Part shown: positions 36,166 through 46,161 of the stretch, piece by piece
Layout: every line of letters starts with the position of its first letter
Numbering within the stretch: the stretch's first letter is position 1
Assembly: GCF_030704825.1 (NCBI RefSeq)
Contig: NZ_JAUYNX010000014.1
Coordinates: 186,001-250,000, forward strand
Origin: Brevundimonas sp.
GTDB lineage: Bacteria; Pseudomonadota; Alphaproteobacteria; Caulobacterales; Caulobacteraceae
DNA: 64,000 nucleotides
Reading direction: 5' to 3'
Translations under genes and position numbers: made by a program
Notes under the pieces: model-generated
The model's database searches: none
Told to the model about the DNA's origin: nothing
The model's input: only the letters and a program-made list of their open reading frames with translations

Positions 36166-36924
36166 CTAAAGGAAGAGCCCCAACGGTCCGGCCAGCCAGG
36201 TCAGCCAGATACCCAGAGCCAGACAGGGCCCAAACGGCAGACGATCGCCGCCTGACACCGGTTTGCCGATCAGAACCCGCGCGGCGACAAGGCTGAGGCC
36301 CGCGGCGGCTGCCCACAGCAGCACGCTCGGGAGGCCCACCCAACCGACCCAGGCGCCCCCCGCGCCCAGCAGAAAGGGATCTCCGCCGCCCAGACCGTCG
36401 CGCCCGCGCAGCCGTCGATACACCAGGGCCAGCGACCAGAGAGCCCCGAAACCGATCGCTGCGCCGAGAAGGGCGTCGAGAGGCCCGATCCGGTCCAGAG
36501 CGACCGCCGCCAGCAGGCCAGTCCCGAGAAGCGGCAGGGTCAGCCGGTCCGGCAGCCAGAAATGCTCGGCGTCGATTACGGCGATCAGCAGCAACTGCCA
36601 GCCCAGCAGGGCAGTCAGGCCAGCGGCGACGGGAGAGGGCTGGGACAGGGCGCCCCAGACGCCGACGGCGGCGGCCGTCAGTTCCATCAGCGGGTAGCGC
36701 GCCGGAATGCGGGAGCCGCAGCCGGCGCAGCGGCCGCGGCTGACCGCATAACTGATCACCGGCGCCAGGCGCCAAGGCGCCAGCGGCCGGCCGCACCCGC
36801 CGCATCGAGACCGTCCAAGGATGATGTTCTCGCCGCGTGGCAGCCGCAGGCTGATGAGGCCGAGGAAGCTGCCGACGATCAGACCGGCGCCGCCCAACAT
36901 CAGTGCGAGGATCGCTGGCGTCAC
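36166..36924 (-). CDS. gspO: Prepilin peptidase/N-methyltransferase (GspO/PilD)
   Basis: A 252-residue inner-membrane aspartic protease that cleaves and methylates prepilin-like proteins. Four cysteines in two C-x2-C pairs (C41/C44, C66/C69) mark the zinc-stabilised cytoplasmic domain. Catalytic aspartates are Asp118 in VIDAEHFWLPD and Asp182 in the GGGD form of the GxGD motif. About seven or eight hydrophobic helices follow the N-terminal anchor. Its natural substrates would be the pseudopilins GspG-K encoded in the operon at 47-50 kb, so it belongs functionally to the type II secretion system. It could also serve type IV pili elsewhere. Confidence 0.92.
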   Translation of the reverse strand: MTPAILALMLGGAGLIVGSFLGLISLRLPRGENIILGRSRCGGCGRPLAPWRLAPVISYAVSRGRCAGCGSRIPARYPLMELTAAAVGVWGALSQPSPVAAGLTALLGWQLLLIAVIDAEHFWLPDRLTLPLLGTGLLAAVALDRIGPLDALLGAAIGFGALWSLALVYRRLRGRDGLGGGDPFLLGAGGAWVGWVGLPSVLLWAAAAGLSLVAARVLIGKPVSGGDRLPFGPCLALGIWLTWLAGPLGLFL

Positions 36925-37246
36925 CGTCGGGTCACTCTCGAGGAAGGCGGGTTGTCTTCCGAAAGACGGCGATTAGGCCCCTCGCGACGGCCTGCCAAGC
37001 CGGAGCGCGCAGCGGCTTCCCGCCGGTTTTGTGACGATCCCGCCGTATCGGGACGGTGTTTCATCGAACGGCGAAAACAACTTCACACAAGCGCGCCGGA
37101 ACCGTCACCATTCGGCGCTCGCCCTGTCACATCCGGCTTCTAACGAAAACGCCGGGCAGGTGGGGCGATGACCGTCGTCGTGATCGGGGCTGGGAGCCCT
37201 GACGCCATCTGTCCTGCGTTCCTTTGGACCAGCCACGGTGGAAACG
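36925..37246. promoter_or_regulatory. Divergent promoter region, gspO and secreted lipoprotein
   Basis: These 322 bases separate the divergent starts of the prepilin peptidase and the lipoprotein. The middle (about 37070-37150) is relatively AT-rich and contains TTCACAC, CGTCACC and CTGTCAC elements that only loosely recall a Pho box. No clear -10/-35 pair or gene is seen. The ribosome site GGTGGA for the lipoprotein is at its right end. Confidence 0.35.
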
Positions 37247-38758
37247 ATGACCGGCTTTCGACTGACGACCCTGCTCGCGATCTCCGCCAGCGCCCTGACC
37301 CTCGCCGCCTGCGGCTCGGCCGAGGTCGCCTCGCCTGGCGAAGGCGATTTCGGCGGCGGCACGGGAGGCGGCGGCGGCGGCCCGGTTACGCCCCCTCCGG
37401 GCACGCCGGCGGCGGACTGCCCGACCGGCTTCTCGAATGTGGGCCTGATCGCGAGCAACACTCTGCGCGTTTGCCAGTTGCCGCAACAGATCAACGGCGC
37501 CCTGACGGTTCCGCTGCGCGCCGGCACCATCTACTCCATCACCGGCCGCACCGCGGTCGGCACCGACCAGGGCGTCGATCCGGCGGCTCCGATCGCCGGC
37601 AGCGTCCAGGGCATCCTGACCATCGAGGCGGGCGTCCGCATCTTCGCCTCGGGCGGCTCGGACTATCTGCTGGTGAACCGTGGCTCGCAGCTGTTCGCCG
37701 AAGGGACGGCGACCAATCCGATCGTCTTCACCAGCCGGCAGAACGTCGAATCCACGACCACCGAGAGCTCGCAAGGGCAATGGGGCGGCATCGTCCTGGC
37801 CGGCCGCGCGCCGCAGGCCAACTGCCAGCTGACCACACCTGTGACCTGCACGGGGACGGTTGAGGGCACCAGCGCCTTCTACGGCGGCAACACTCCGGCC
37901 GACAACTCGGGCCGGCTGCGCTACATCCAGATCAAGTTCTCCGGTTTCGAGATCTCGACCGGCAACGAGCTGCAGGGCCTGACCATGGCCGGCGTCGGCT
38001 CGGGCACGACGGTCGATCACATCCAGGTTTACAACAGCTCGGACGACGGCATCGAAATCTTCGGCGGCAACGTCAACCTGCGTCACATCGTGATCAACGG
38101 CGCCGATGACGATGGCCTGGACACCGACACCGGCTGGCGCGGCGGCGCCCAGTTCGGCATCGTGACCCAGCGCGCGCCCGGCTCCACCAGCCGCAGCGCC
38201 GGCTTCGAGTTCTCCTCGGCCCCGACCTCGGTGCCGCTGGCCTCGCGCTATGTCTCACGGCCCAAGATCGCCAATTGGACCCTGGTCGGCCGCAACTCGC
38301 CGACCGACGCCCACACTGTGGCGCACTTCGACTCGGGCAACGACGGCACGATCATCAACTCGGTGTTCACCAGCGTCGCCGGTTCGCTGGCCGGCTGTAT
38401 GGCCATCAACGACGCGGACACCGCCACCAGCGGCGTGACCTTCAACTCGGTCTTCATGTCCTGCAGCCTGTCGTACCGTCCGGCCAACGCCGTGCTGTCG
38501 GCGGCGGCCTTCACCGCCGGAACGAACAACACCGCGGCGGGGACCTCCACCCTGACCGCCCCGGCCTCGGGCACAAGCCTGAGCAATCAGGTCCTGACCT
38601 TCATCAACGGCGCCAACGAGAACGCCGTGACGCCAGCCACCGCGGCTTCGGTGCATGCCTTCTTCCAGAACACCACCTACATCGGCGCCGTCCAGAACGC
38701 CGCCGATACCTGGTGGCAGGGCTGGACCTGCGGCCTGACGGCCGGCGCGACCTGCTGA
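37247..38758 (+). CDS. Secreted lipoprotein, beta-helix-like
   Basis: A 503-residue lipoprotein with lipobox LAAC (Cys about 22), followed by a Gly-rich linker (GGGTGGGGGG) and a proline stretch that lifts the protein from the membrane. The body is rich in Gly, Thr, Asn and Ser, with repeated short strands (LTIEAGVRIFASGGSDYLLV, IQIKFSGFEI, HIQVYNSSDDGIEIFGG) that suggest a right-handed beta-helix. ATG 37247 follows GGTGGA, preferred to GTG 37238. It lies between gspO and a TonB receptor next to the gsp operon. It is therefore a good candidate type II secretion substrate or surface lipoprotein, but no enzymatic motif is seen. Confidence 0.8.
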   Translation: MTGFRLTTLLAISASALTLAACGSAEVASPGEGDFGGGTGGGGGGPVTPPPGTPAADCPTGFSNVGLIASNTLRVCQLPQQINGALTVPLRAGTIYSITGRTAVGTDQGVDPAAPIAGSVQGILTIEAGVRIFASGGSDYLLVNRGSQLFAEGTATNPIVFTSRQNVESTTTESSQGQWGGIVLAGRAPQANCQLTTPVTCTGTVEGTSAFYGGNTPADNSGRLRYIQIKFSGFEISTGNELQGLTMAGVGSGTTVDHIQVYNSSDDGIEIFGGNVNLRHIVINGADDDGLDTDTGWRGGAQFGIVTQRAPGSTSRSAGFEFSSAPTSVPLASRYVSRPKIANWTLVGRNSPTDAHTVAHFDSGNDGTIINSVFTSVAGSLAGCMAINDADTATSGVTFNSVFMSCSLSYRPANAVLSAAAFTAGTNNTAAGTSTLTAPASGTSLSNQVLTFINGANENAVTPATAASVHAFFQNTTYIGAVQNAADTWWQGWTCGLTAGATC

Positions 38759-38767
38759 CGACGGATG

Positions 38768-38795
38768 CGGAGGCGGCCCGCCCGGGCCGCCTCCG
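38768..38795 (+). terminator. Strong hairpin after the lipoprotein gene
   Basis: An 11-base perfect stem (38768-38778 with 38785-38795, CGGAGGCGGCC/GGCCGCCTCCG) with a six-base loop lies ten bases after the lipoprotein stop, and is followed by GCTTTCG. It would terminate or attenuate transcription before the TonB receptor gene. Confidence 0.6.
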
Positions 38796-38835
38796 GCTTT
38801 CGCCCAGTCCGTTGAACTCCTTCAAGGCGCAGATC

Positions 38836-41508
38836 ATGAAGACCGTTACCTTGACCCTGAGCAGGGTCCTTCTGGCCACCAGCGCGCTGATCGCGCCCGG
38901 CGCCGCGTATGCTCAAACCCCGGTCCAGAGCGCGCCGCCGTCCGCGATCGCGCCGGATCCGTCTATCCAGGAAGATCCTGACACCGCCGGCGAACTGGAC
39001 GAGGTCGTCGTTCTGGGTCGCTTCATTCCCGAACCGAACCGGGAGAGCGCCGAAGTCGCGGCCTTCCTGACGGCGGAGGACCTGGAGCGGACCGGCGACA
39101 GCAGCGCCGCGGGCGCCCTGGCGCGCGTGACCGGCCTGACGGTCGTCGAAGGGCGGTTCGTCTATGTGCGCGGTCTCGGCGAACGCTATTCATCGGCCCT
39201 GCTGAACGGCTCGCCCCTGCCGAGCCCGGAACCGCTGCAGCGGGTGGTCCCGCTTGATCTGTTTCCGTCCAGCGTTCTCGAGAGCGTCACGGTCCAGAAA
39301 TCCTACTCGGTGGACTTCCCCGGCGAGTTCGGCGGCGGCGTGATCGACCTGCGCACCATCGATGCGCCGAATGAACCCTTCTTCTCCATGTCGGCGTCGA
39401 TCGGCGGCAACACGGAGACGACCAACAAGGAGGGCCTGATCTATTTCGGTTCGCGCACCGACTTCACAGGCTTCGACGACGGCACGCGCGACATCCCCGA
39501 GCCGCTCGCCCTGGCCTTCGCCCGGGGCGTTCCGGTCAACAGCGCCAATGTCGAGGCCCAGGAACTCCAGCGGATCGGCCAGTCGCTGGTCAATGCACCG
39601 CTCCGCCTGCTGCAGCGCGGAACCACGCCGGTGAATTTCGGCTTCGACCTCGCCGGCGGATTGAAGAGCGACAGCAGCATCGGGACCTTCGGCCTGATCG
39701 CCGTGGCCGGCTACGGCAACAACTGGTCGACCCGCAACGGCGTTCAGGAAGAAGCCCAGTTCTCTGGCTCCGTGCTGGTGCCGGTCACCAGCAAGGCGTT
39801 CGAATCCAACCAGAACGACATCCAGCTGAACTTCCTCGGCGGCATGTCGCTGGTCACCGACAACAGCGAGTACCGCTGGACCAATTTCTACGTCCGCAAC
39901 GTCACCAAGGAAGCCCGGATCAGCGTCGGGCCCGATTTCGACGCCGGCGGCGAGATTCAACGGACCGATTTCACCGAATGGTATGAACGCCAGCTGTTCT
40001 CCAGCCAGCTGGCCGGCGAGCACGAATTCATGGACGGAGCGCTGGAGTTCGCCTGGCGGGGCGCCTACGCCCTGACCGAGCGCAACGCGCCCTATGAGAC
40101 CCGCTTCGAGTACGGAGTCGACGCCAGTGGCGAGTTCCTGCACGAGATCGGCGGCAACCGTATCTCGTTCAGCGAGCTGGACGACGACATCGTCTCCGGC
40201 GGAGCGGACCTGAGCTATACCCTGCCGCTGTCGGACTATCGCGACGCTGTCTTCAGCGTCGGTGTCGCCTGGTCGGACAACAACCGCGACGCCGAGCGTC
40301 GCGACCTGCAGTTCGTTCCCGCCAGCACCCTGACGGAAGAACAGCGCCGGTCACGCGTGGACTTCCTCTATTCGGATTTCAACATCGGCCCGACCGGGCT
40401 GATCCTGTCCGAGGTCACCGGCAGCGCGGGCAGCGGGGCGGCCGCCTATTCAGCCCAGCTCGAGGTCGCGGCGGCCTATGTACAGGTCGACGCGGAGTTC
40501 ATCCCCCTGGTCCGCACCACCTTCGGCGTGCGCTATGAGGACGGCTACCAGTCTGTCACCACGCGCGATCTGTTCGGCGGGGCGGCGCCCTTCGCCCCGA
40601 CCGAGATCGAGGAGCAGTATTTCCTGCCGTCGTTCACGGCGACGTGGAATTTCGCGGAAGACGAGCAGCTGCGTCTGGGGGCCTCCCAGACCATCGGCCG
40701 GCCGCAGTTCCGCGAGCTGGCGCCCCAGTCCTACACCGACCCGGAAACCGACCGCGAGTTCACCGGCAACCCCTTCCTGGTCGACACCGAAATCCTGAAC
40801 CTGGACGCTCGCTACGAGTGGTTCTTCGCCCGCCAGCAATATCTGACGGCCGGCGTCTTCTACAAGGATCTGGACAAGCCGGTTGAAGCGACCATCGTGA
40901 CGTCGGGCAATGCGCGCCAGCAGTCCTTCCTGAACTCGCCACAGGCGACCATCTACGGCGCCGAGATCGAGGCCAAGAAGTACTTCGAGTTTCCGGACAG
41001 CGGATCATCCTTCATCGCCAACAAGCGCTGGCTGGTGCAGGCGAATTACACCTGGTCCGACTCGGAAGTTCATGTCGAGGCCGGCGACGTCGTCCGGACC
41101 CCGGGCGGCGGCGGCGCGGACGAGGATGCGACCTTCTTCATCGAGGACGGCAGCCGCCTGCAGGGCCAGTCGGAGCATGTCGCCAATCTGCAGCTGGGTT
41201 GGGAGGACGATACGGCCCGGTCGCAGGCGACGATCATCGTCAACTACGTCAGCGAGCGCATCAGCGCCCGCGGGGCGGGCGGGGCGGGCAACCGCGAACC
41301 TGACTATATCCAGGACCCGGGCGTCTTCGTCGACTTCGTCTACCGCAAGGATTTCGAATACGCCGGCCGCGATCTGGGCTTCGCCCTTGAATTGCGCAAC
41401 CTGCTGAACACGGAGTTCGACGAGTTTCAGGAGCTGGGCAACAAGATCCTGATCAACAACTACGAACTGGGATCGAGCGCGACGGTCAGCCTGACGGCGC
41501 GGTTCTAG
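38836..41508 (+). CDS. TonB-dependent receptor linked to the T2SS operon
   Basis: An 890-residue outer-membrane receptor with a signal peptide ending at AAYA (about 25). A TonB-box-like ELDEVVVLGRF follows, then the plug (SSAAGALARVTGLTVVEGRFVYVRGLGERYSSALLNG) and the barrel, closing in a C-terminal Phe (SLTARF). The plug's VRGLGERYS/PSPEPLQR signature matches a receptor subgroup that I recall near type II secretion genes in Caulobacter. ATG 38836 has only a weak AAGGC upstream. It follows the lipoprotein after a hairpin and precedes gspC by about 190 bases. The ligand may be released by a secreted enzyme or carried by the lipoprotein, which is speculation. Confidence 0.9.
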   Translation: MKTVTLTLSRVLLATSALIAPGAAYAQTPVQSAPPSAIAPDPSIQEDPDTAGELDEVVVLGRFIPEPNRESAEVAAFLTAEDLERTGDSSAAGALARVTGLTVVEGRFVYVRGLGERYSSALLNGSPLPSPEPLQRVVPLDLFPSSVLESVTVQKSYSVDFPGEFGGGVIDLRTIDAPNEPFFSMSASIGGNTETTNKEGLIYFGSRTDFTGFDDGTRDIPEPLALAFARGVPVNSANVEAQELQRIGQSLVNAPLRLLQRGTTPVNFGFDLAGGLKSDSSIGTFGLIAVAGYGNNWSTRNGVQEEAQFSGSVLVPVTSKAFESNQNDIQLNFLGGMSLVTDNSEYRWTNFYVRNVTKEARISVGPDFDAGGEIQRTDFTEWYERQLFSSQLAGEHEFMDGALEFAWRGAYALTERNAPYETRFEYGVDASGEFLHEIGGNRISFSELDDDIVSGGADLSYTLPLSDYRDAVFSVGVAWSDNNRDAERRDLQFVPASTLTEEQRRSRVDFLYSDFNIGPTGLILSEVTGSAGSGAAAYSAQLEVAAAYVQVDAEFIPLVRTTFGVRYEDGYQSVTTRDLFGGAAPFAPTEIEEQYFLPSFTATWNFAEDEQLRLGASQTIGRPQFRELAPQSYTDPETDREFTGNPFLVDTEILNLDARYEWFFARQQYLTAGVFYKDLDKPVEATIVTSGNARQQSFLNSPQATIYGAEIEAKKYFEFPDSGSSFIANKRWLVQANYTWSDSEVHVEAGDVVRTPGGGGADEDATFFIEDGSRLQGQSEHVANLQLGWEDDTARSQATIIVNYVSERISARGAGGAGNREPDYIQDPGVFVDFVYRKDFEYAGRDLGFALELRNLLNTEFDEFQELGNKILINNYELGSSATVSLTARF

Positions 41509-41516
41509 GAGGTCTC

Positions 41517-41541
41517 GGGAGGCGGCTGTCAACCGCCTTCC
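41517..41541 (+). terminator. Hairpin after the TonB receptor
   Basis: GGGAGGCGG (41517-41525) and CCGCCTTCC (41533-41541) form a nine-base stem with one G-U pair and a seven-base loop, starting nine bases after the receptor stop. A weak TTTT follows some 20 bases later, so it may be a terminator. Confidence 0.4.
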
Positions 41542-41697
41542 GGGTCCGGCGGCAAGACGATTTTGCGGCAGTTCGTCCGCACCCGGTTCAACCGTCACGG
41601 CAAGTTCGCGGTGACGTCATGGGGCCGTGAAGCCCGGACCCGGACGATTGGTCTAGGAAGGCCGCCGGGCCGTCGGGGCCTGCCGGGGCATCCAGAA

Positions 41698-42543
41698 GTG
41701 ATCGGCGCAGTTCGCCAGTTCAGCGGTACGGTTCGCGAGGCGCTGGCCGCCCGGCCCGACCGGTTGCGCCATGGCGTCGAGATCGCGCTGGCGCTGATCC
41801 TGGCGCTTCAACTGGGGCGGCTGGCGCTGATCGTCACCGCTCCCGTGACGGGCGGCCCGGCCGCTCCCGCGGACCCGGTTCAGGCCCGGCCGGTCGACTA
41901 TTCCGTCTTCCAGCGCTTCGACGCCTTCTTCCGCACCGGCGGCCAGAGCAGCATGGCCGAGGCGTCGGCGACGGGCAGCAGCCAGATGCGTCTGTATGGC
42001 GTGCGGGCAGGGGGCGCCGGGGGCGGTTCGGCCATCATCGGTCTCTCCGACGGACGGCAGGTGTCGGTTGGCGTCGGCGAGGCCGTAGAGCCGGGTCTGA
42101 TCCTGCAATCCGTCGGTCTCGACCACGTCGTGCTGGCGCGGGGACAGTCGGTGTCCCGGCTGGTCTTCGGCGAGGTCCCCGTCGGCGTCGCTCCGCCCCC
42201 GCCGCCGCCGCCCGAAGCCCAGACCATGACGCCGGAGCCGGCCGCCGCGTCGCCCGCCGTGGCCGTCGACCCGGCGCAGTTGATGGCCCAGGCCTCGCTC
42301 CGCCCGCGGATGCAGGGGACGCGCATCACCGGCTTCACCATCTCCGGGGCGGGCGACGGTACGGCGCTGGAGGCGGCCGGCCTGGAACCCGGCGATGTCC
42401 TCCTCGCGGTCAACGGCCAGGCGCTCGACCGGCTCGACCGCATCGCCGCCCTGCGCGGCCAGCTTTCCGGCAGCAGCAGCGTCGAAATCCGCTTCGAACG
42501 GGGCGGCGCGGTGCAGACCACCACCATAAGGACAGGCCGTTGA
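41698..42543 (+). CDS. gspC: Type II secretion protein GspC
   Basis: A 281-residue inner-membrane protein with one N-terminal helix (about 28-46, IALALILALQLGRLALIV). A homology-region domain (YGVRAGGAGGGSAIIGLSDGRQ, about 100-121) and a proline-rich linker (PPPPPPPE) follow. A PDZ domain (about 200-275, LEAAGLEPGDVLLAVNGQ) closes the protein. GspC links the inner-membrane platform to the secretin. GTG 41698 is the first start that leaves a normal short cytoplasmic tail, although its ribosome site is weak; the frame is open from 41563. The stop overlaps the TTG start of gspD. It opens the gsp operon. Confidence 0.85.
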   Translation: MIGAVRQFSGTVREALAARPDRLRHGVEIALALILALQLGRLALIVTAPVTGGPAAPADPVQARPVDYSVFQRFDAFFRTGGQSSMAEASATGSSQMRLYGVRAGGAGGGSAIIGLSDGRQVSVGVGEAVEPGLILQSVGLDHVVLARGQSVSRLVFGEVPVGVAPPPPPPPEAQTMTPEPAAASPAVAVDPAQLMAQASLRPRMQGTRITGFTISGAGDGTALEAAGLEPGDVLLAVNGQALDRLDRIAALRGQLSGSSSVEIRFERGGAVQTTTIRTGR

Positions 42544-44639
42544 AGCGATCGAACCGCAGCGTCGTCGGCCTTGCCCTGGCTGCACTGCTGGCCGCCCCGG
42601 GGCTGCTCGGCGCCGCGCCGGCTTGGGCCCAGTCCGGCCAGCGCCAGACCCTGAACGTCCAGGGAGCCGACATCCGCGCCTTCATCCAGGATGTGGCCCG
42701 GTCGACGGGCCGCACCTTCATCGTCGACCCGGCGGTGACCGGCACGGTGACCGTGACCAGCGAGCGCGCCCTGACCCGCGCCCAGTTGTTCGAGGTCTTT
42801 CTGTCGACCCTGAGGGCCAATGGCCTGGTAGTGACGCCGACCGCGTCCGGCGCCTGGCGCATCAGCCCGGCGCAGGGCGCGGCGCAGGGGCCGTCGACGG
42901 TGGGTTCGGAACGCTTCTCCACCGAGGTCTTCCAGCTGCGCAACATCGACGCCGCCTCGGCCGCCGAGACCATCCGGCCGCTGGTGGGCCCCCAGGGGCA
43001 GGTGCTGGCCAATCCGGGCGCCAACAGCGTCGTCGTGGCCGACTTCGCCGACAACCTCGCCCGCATCCGCGCCCTGATCGGCCGCATCGATGTCGACCGA
43101 ACCGGCTTCGAGGTCATCACCCTGCAGAACTCGTCGGCGCGAGAGATCGCGGCGGTGCTTCAGACCGTTCTGGCGCCTCCGGGCGGCCAGCCGGGGCAGG
43201 GGATGGTGTCGGTCACGCCCGTGGAGAGTTCCAATTCCATCGTCCTGCGCGGCGACCCGTCGGCCATGGCGCGCATCCGGCCCCTGATCGAGGACCTGGA
43301 CCGGCGCGCCGAGTCCGCCGATGACGTCAAGGTCGTCTTCCTGCAACACGCCAACGCCGAGGCCCTCCTGCCGGTGCTGCAGCAGATCGTCGGCCAGCAG
43401 GTCACCCCGGCCAGCGCCAACGCGACCCCGGCGGCGACGCGGGGCGGAGCCGGAGCCGATGCGACGACCGAGGGTCCGGCCAGCGCCGTCCCGACGGCCC
43501 CGCTGCCGGGTCAGCGCGCCACCATCGCCCGTTTTCCGGGGGCCAACGCCCTGGTGATTTCGGCCTCCGCCGACACCCAGCGCACGTTGGCGGACGTCAT
43601 TCACCAACTCGACCAGCGCCGTCAGCAGGTGCTGATCGAGGCCATTGTGGTCGAACTGTCCGACAACGCCGTTCGTGAACTCGGCGTCCAATGGCTGCTG
43701 GCGGGCGAGGACGGCAATCCGGTCGGCCTGACCAACTATTCGGACAGCGCGGTTCCCCTGCTGCCCATCGCGGGCGGCGCCGCCGCGGGCCAGCTGGACG
43801 AAGACGATCCACTCCGCGAGCAGTTGCAGAATCTGGCTCTGAACACCTTGCTGGGCGCCAATGGCTTCGTCGGCGGCGGGGGCGGGCGCATCGGCGACGG
43901 TCTGTTCGGCTTCATCATCAATGCCGCCAAGACCGACGACGGCTCCAACCTGCTGCAAACGCCGTCGTTGATGACGCTGGACAATGAGGAGGCCACCATC
44001 CTGGTCGGGCAGGAGGTGCCGATTACGACCGGCGAGACCCTGCTGGACGGCAATTCCAACCCGTTCCGCACGACCCAGCGTCAGGACATCGGCGTCAAGC
44101 TGATCGTCCGGCCCCAGATCAACGCCGGCGGCTCGATCACCCTGTTCCTGCGCCAGGAGGTGTCCAGCATCAACGGCGTCCTGACCAACTCGGCCAACGA
44201 CCTGGTGCTGAACAAGCGCGAGCTGGAGACCACCCTGGTGGTCGATGACGGCGACATCGCCGTGGCCGGCGGCCTGCTGGACCAGAACGACCGGATGTCG
44301 ATCGACAAGGTGCCCGGCCTTGGCGACATCCCGGGGATCGGCGCCCTGTTCCGCTCGACCAGTCGTCAGCGCGGGCGGACCAATCTGATGGTCTTCATCC
44401 GCCCGACCATCATCCGCACGCCCGCCGACGCCCAGACCCTGGCCGCCGACCGGTGGGGCTATATGCGCCAGCAGCAGCTGAACAACGCACCGGGCGTCGA
44501 ACCCGGCCTGGACGAGATGCTGCGTGAATACATGCGAACCCAGGCCCCGGCCGCGCCAGACACGGCCGTCGCCGCGCCGGTCGGCGAGGTGATCGCGGCG
44601 CCGCTCCCTCCCGTCGCCGACCCCGCGCCGCAGGAGTAA
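42540..44639 (+). CDS. gspD: Type II secretion secretin GspD
   Basis: A 699-residue outer-membrane secretin starting at TTG 42540, with AAGGAC eight bases upstream. A signal peptide ends near APAWA (about 30). The N0 domain (LNVQGADIRAFIQDVARSTG) and N1-N3 repeats run to about 370. The secretin core follows, with the conserved QEVPITTGETL and the FLRQEVSSI-type strands and MVFIRPTIIR near the end. There is no S-domain tail recognised. It forms the multimeric export channel. It lies between gspC and gspE with four- and eight-base junctions. Confidence 0.93.
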   Translation: MKRSNRSVVGLALAALLAAPGLLGAAPAWAQSGQRQTLNVQGADIRAFIQDVARSTGRTFIVDPAVTGTVTVTSERALTRAQLFEVFLSTLRANGLVVTPTASGAWRISPAQGAAQGPSTVGSERFSTEVFQLRNIDAASAAETIRPLVGPQGQVLANPGANSVVVADFADNLARIRALIGRIDVDRTGFEVITLQNSSAREIAAVLQTVLAPPGGQPGQGMVSVTPVESSNSIVLRGDPSAMARIRPLIEDLDRRAESADDVKVVFLQHANAEALLPVLQQIVGQQVTPASANATPAATRGGAGADATTEGPASAVPTAPLPGQRATIARFPGANALVISASADTQRTLADVIHQLDQRRQQVLIEAIVVELSDNAVRELGVQWLLAGEDGNPVGLTNYSDSAVPLLPIAGGAAAGQLDEDDPLREQLQNLALNTLLGANGFVGGGGGRIGDGLFGFIINAAKTDDGSNLLQTPSLMTLDNEEATILVGQEVPITTGETLLDGNSNPFRTTQRQDIGVKLIVRPQINAGGSITLFLRQEVSSINGVLTNSANDLVLNKRELETTLVVDDGDIAVAGGLLDQNDRMSIDKVPGLGDIPGIGALFRSTSRQRGRTNLMVFIRPTIIRTPADAQTLAADRWGYMRQQQLNNAPGVEPGLDEMLREYMRTQAPAAPDTAVAAPVGEVIAAPLPPVADPAPQE

Positions 44640-44646
44640 GGGGGCC

Positions 44647-46161
44647 ATGATCACCCTGGTCAATCCGACCCTGCCCTATGGTTTCGCAAAGCGGCACGGC
44701 GTCATTCTGCTGGATGCAGGGGAGGTCGCCGTGGTCGGCCTGCGCGAGGGCGCCGATCCGGCGGCCCTGATCGAGACCCGTCGGGTCGTGGGCCGGCCGC
44801 TTCGGATCGAGCGGCTCAGCCAGGCGGCCTTCGATCGACGTCTGTCGGAGGTCTATGCCGGCGACCGTCTGAACGCGGCCGACGGCGACGGGCTGGATAT
44901 GCCGTCGGGGCTGGACAGTCTGATCGATGACATTCCCGCGGCCGCCGACCTGCTGGAGACGGCCGACGATGCTCCGGTCATCCGGCTGATCAACGGCGTC
45001 ATCGCCGAGGCGGTGCGGGCGGGGGCCTCGGACATCCATCTGGAGCCGTTCGAGACCGCCCTGACGGTGCGGATGCGCGTGGATGGCGTGCTGCGCGAGG
45101 TCCTGTCGCTGAACCCTCGCATCACCCCGCTGCTGGTGTCGCGGATCAAGGTCATGGCGCGGTTGGATATCGCCGAAAAGCGGGTGCCGCAGGACGGGCG
45201 CATTCCGCTCGCCCTCGGCGGCAAGACGCTGGACGTCCGGGTCTCGACCCTGCCGTCGCGGGCGGGCGAGCGGGTCGTGCTGCGCATACTCGATCGCGAT
45301 CAGGCCGAGCTCAAACTGGACCAGCTGGGCATGACCGGCGAGACGCTGGACGCCTTCCGCTCCGCGTTGAAGGAGCCGAACGGGATCATCCTCGTCACCG
45401 GGCCCACGGGGTCCGGCAAGACCACCTCCCTGTACGCCGGCCTGAGCCTGCTCAATGACGCGACCCGCAACATCCTGACGGTCGAGGATCCCGTCGAATA
45501 CGCCATCGACGGCGTCGGCCAGACCCAGGTCAACACCAAGGTCGGCATGACCTTCGCCGCCGGCCTGCGCGCCATCCTGCGTCAGGATCCGGACGTGGTC
45601 ATGGTGGGCGAAATCCGCGACGTGGAGACGGCCGGCATCGCCGTCCAGGCCGCCCTGACCGGCCATCTGGTGCTGTCCACCGTGCATACCAACGATGCGG
45701 CGGGCGCGATCACCCGTCTGCGCGACATGGGGGTGGAGCCCTTCCTGCTGGCCTCGACCCTGCGACTGATCGTGGCGCAGAGACTCGTGCGGCGCCTGTG
45801 CAAGGATTGTCGCCGCTCGGAACCCGCCGACGCCGCGACCGCACGCCTTGTCGGCGTCAGGACAGGCCAGGCGATCTGGCGCGCCCACGGATGCGCCCAA
45901 TGCAACCAGACCGGATACGTCGGCCGGGTCGGCCTGTACGAAGCGATCCGCGTCGATGACCGTGTGCGCCGCCTTATCGCCGCCGAGGCGGATGAGGAGG
46001 CGATCAACGCTGTCGCCTTCGAGCGTTCGGACACCCTGTCCCGGCGCGCCCGCGCCTTTGTCCTCAATGGTCTGACCTCGGTCGAGGAGGCGGTTCGGGT
46101 GACGCGTCAGGATGCGGGAGAACCGGTCAGCGACGCATCGCCGCGCGAGGCGGCGGCCTGA
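44647..46161 (+). CDS. gspE: Type II secretion ATPase GspE
   Basis: A 504-residue cytoplasmic hexameric ATPase that powers pseudopilus assembly. Walker A GPTGSGKTT has Lys258, with the Asp box (SDIHLEPFE) before it and the Walker B region RQDPDVVMVGEIRD after. The His box (THLVLSTVHTNDA type) and a tetracysteine zinc site (CKDC and CAQC, about 380-415) are present. ATG 44647 is seven bases after the gspD stop. The stop overlaps the gspF start by one base (TGATG). Confidence 0.95.
   Translation: MITLVNPTLPYGFAKRHGVILLDAGEVAVVGLREGADPAALIETRRVVGRPLRIERLSQAAFDRRLSEVYAGDRLNAADGDGLDMPSGLDSLIDDIPAAADLLETADDAPVIRLINGVIAEAVRAGASDIHLEPFETALTVRMRVDGVLREVLSLNPRITPLLVSRIKVMARLDIAEKRVPQDGRIPLALGGKTLDVRVSTLPSRAGERVVLRILDRDQAELKLDQLGMTGETLDAFRSALKEPNGIILVTGPTGSGKTTSLYAGLSLLNDATRNILTVEDPVEYAIDGVGQTQVNTKVGMTFAAGLRAILRQDPDVVMVGEIRDVETAGIAVQAALTGHLVLSTVHTNDAAGAITRLRDMGVEPFLLASTLRLIVAQRLVRRLCKDCRRSEPADAATARLVGVRTGQAIWRAHGCAQCNQTGYVGRVGLYEAIRVDDRVRRLIAAEADEEAINAVAFERSDTLSRRARAFVLNGLTSVEEAVRVTRQDAGEPVSDASPREAAA

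Noticed and set aside
37070-37150. Possible Pho box before the lipoprotein gene
   Set aside because: TGTCAC-like elements are present but not as the required direct repeats at 11-base spacing.
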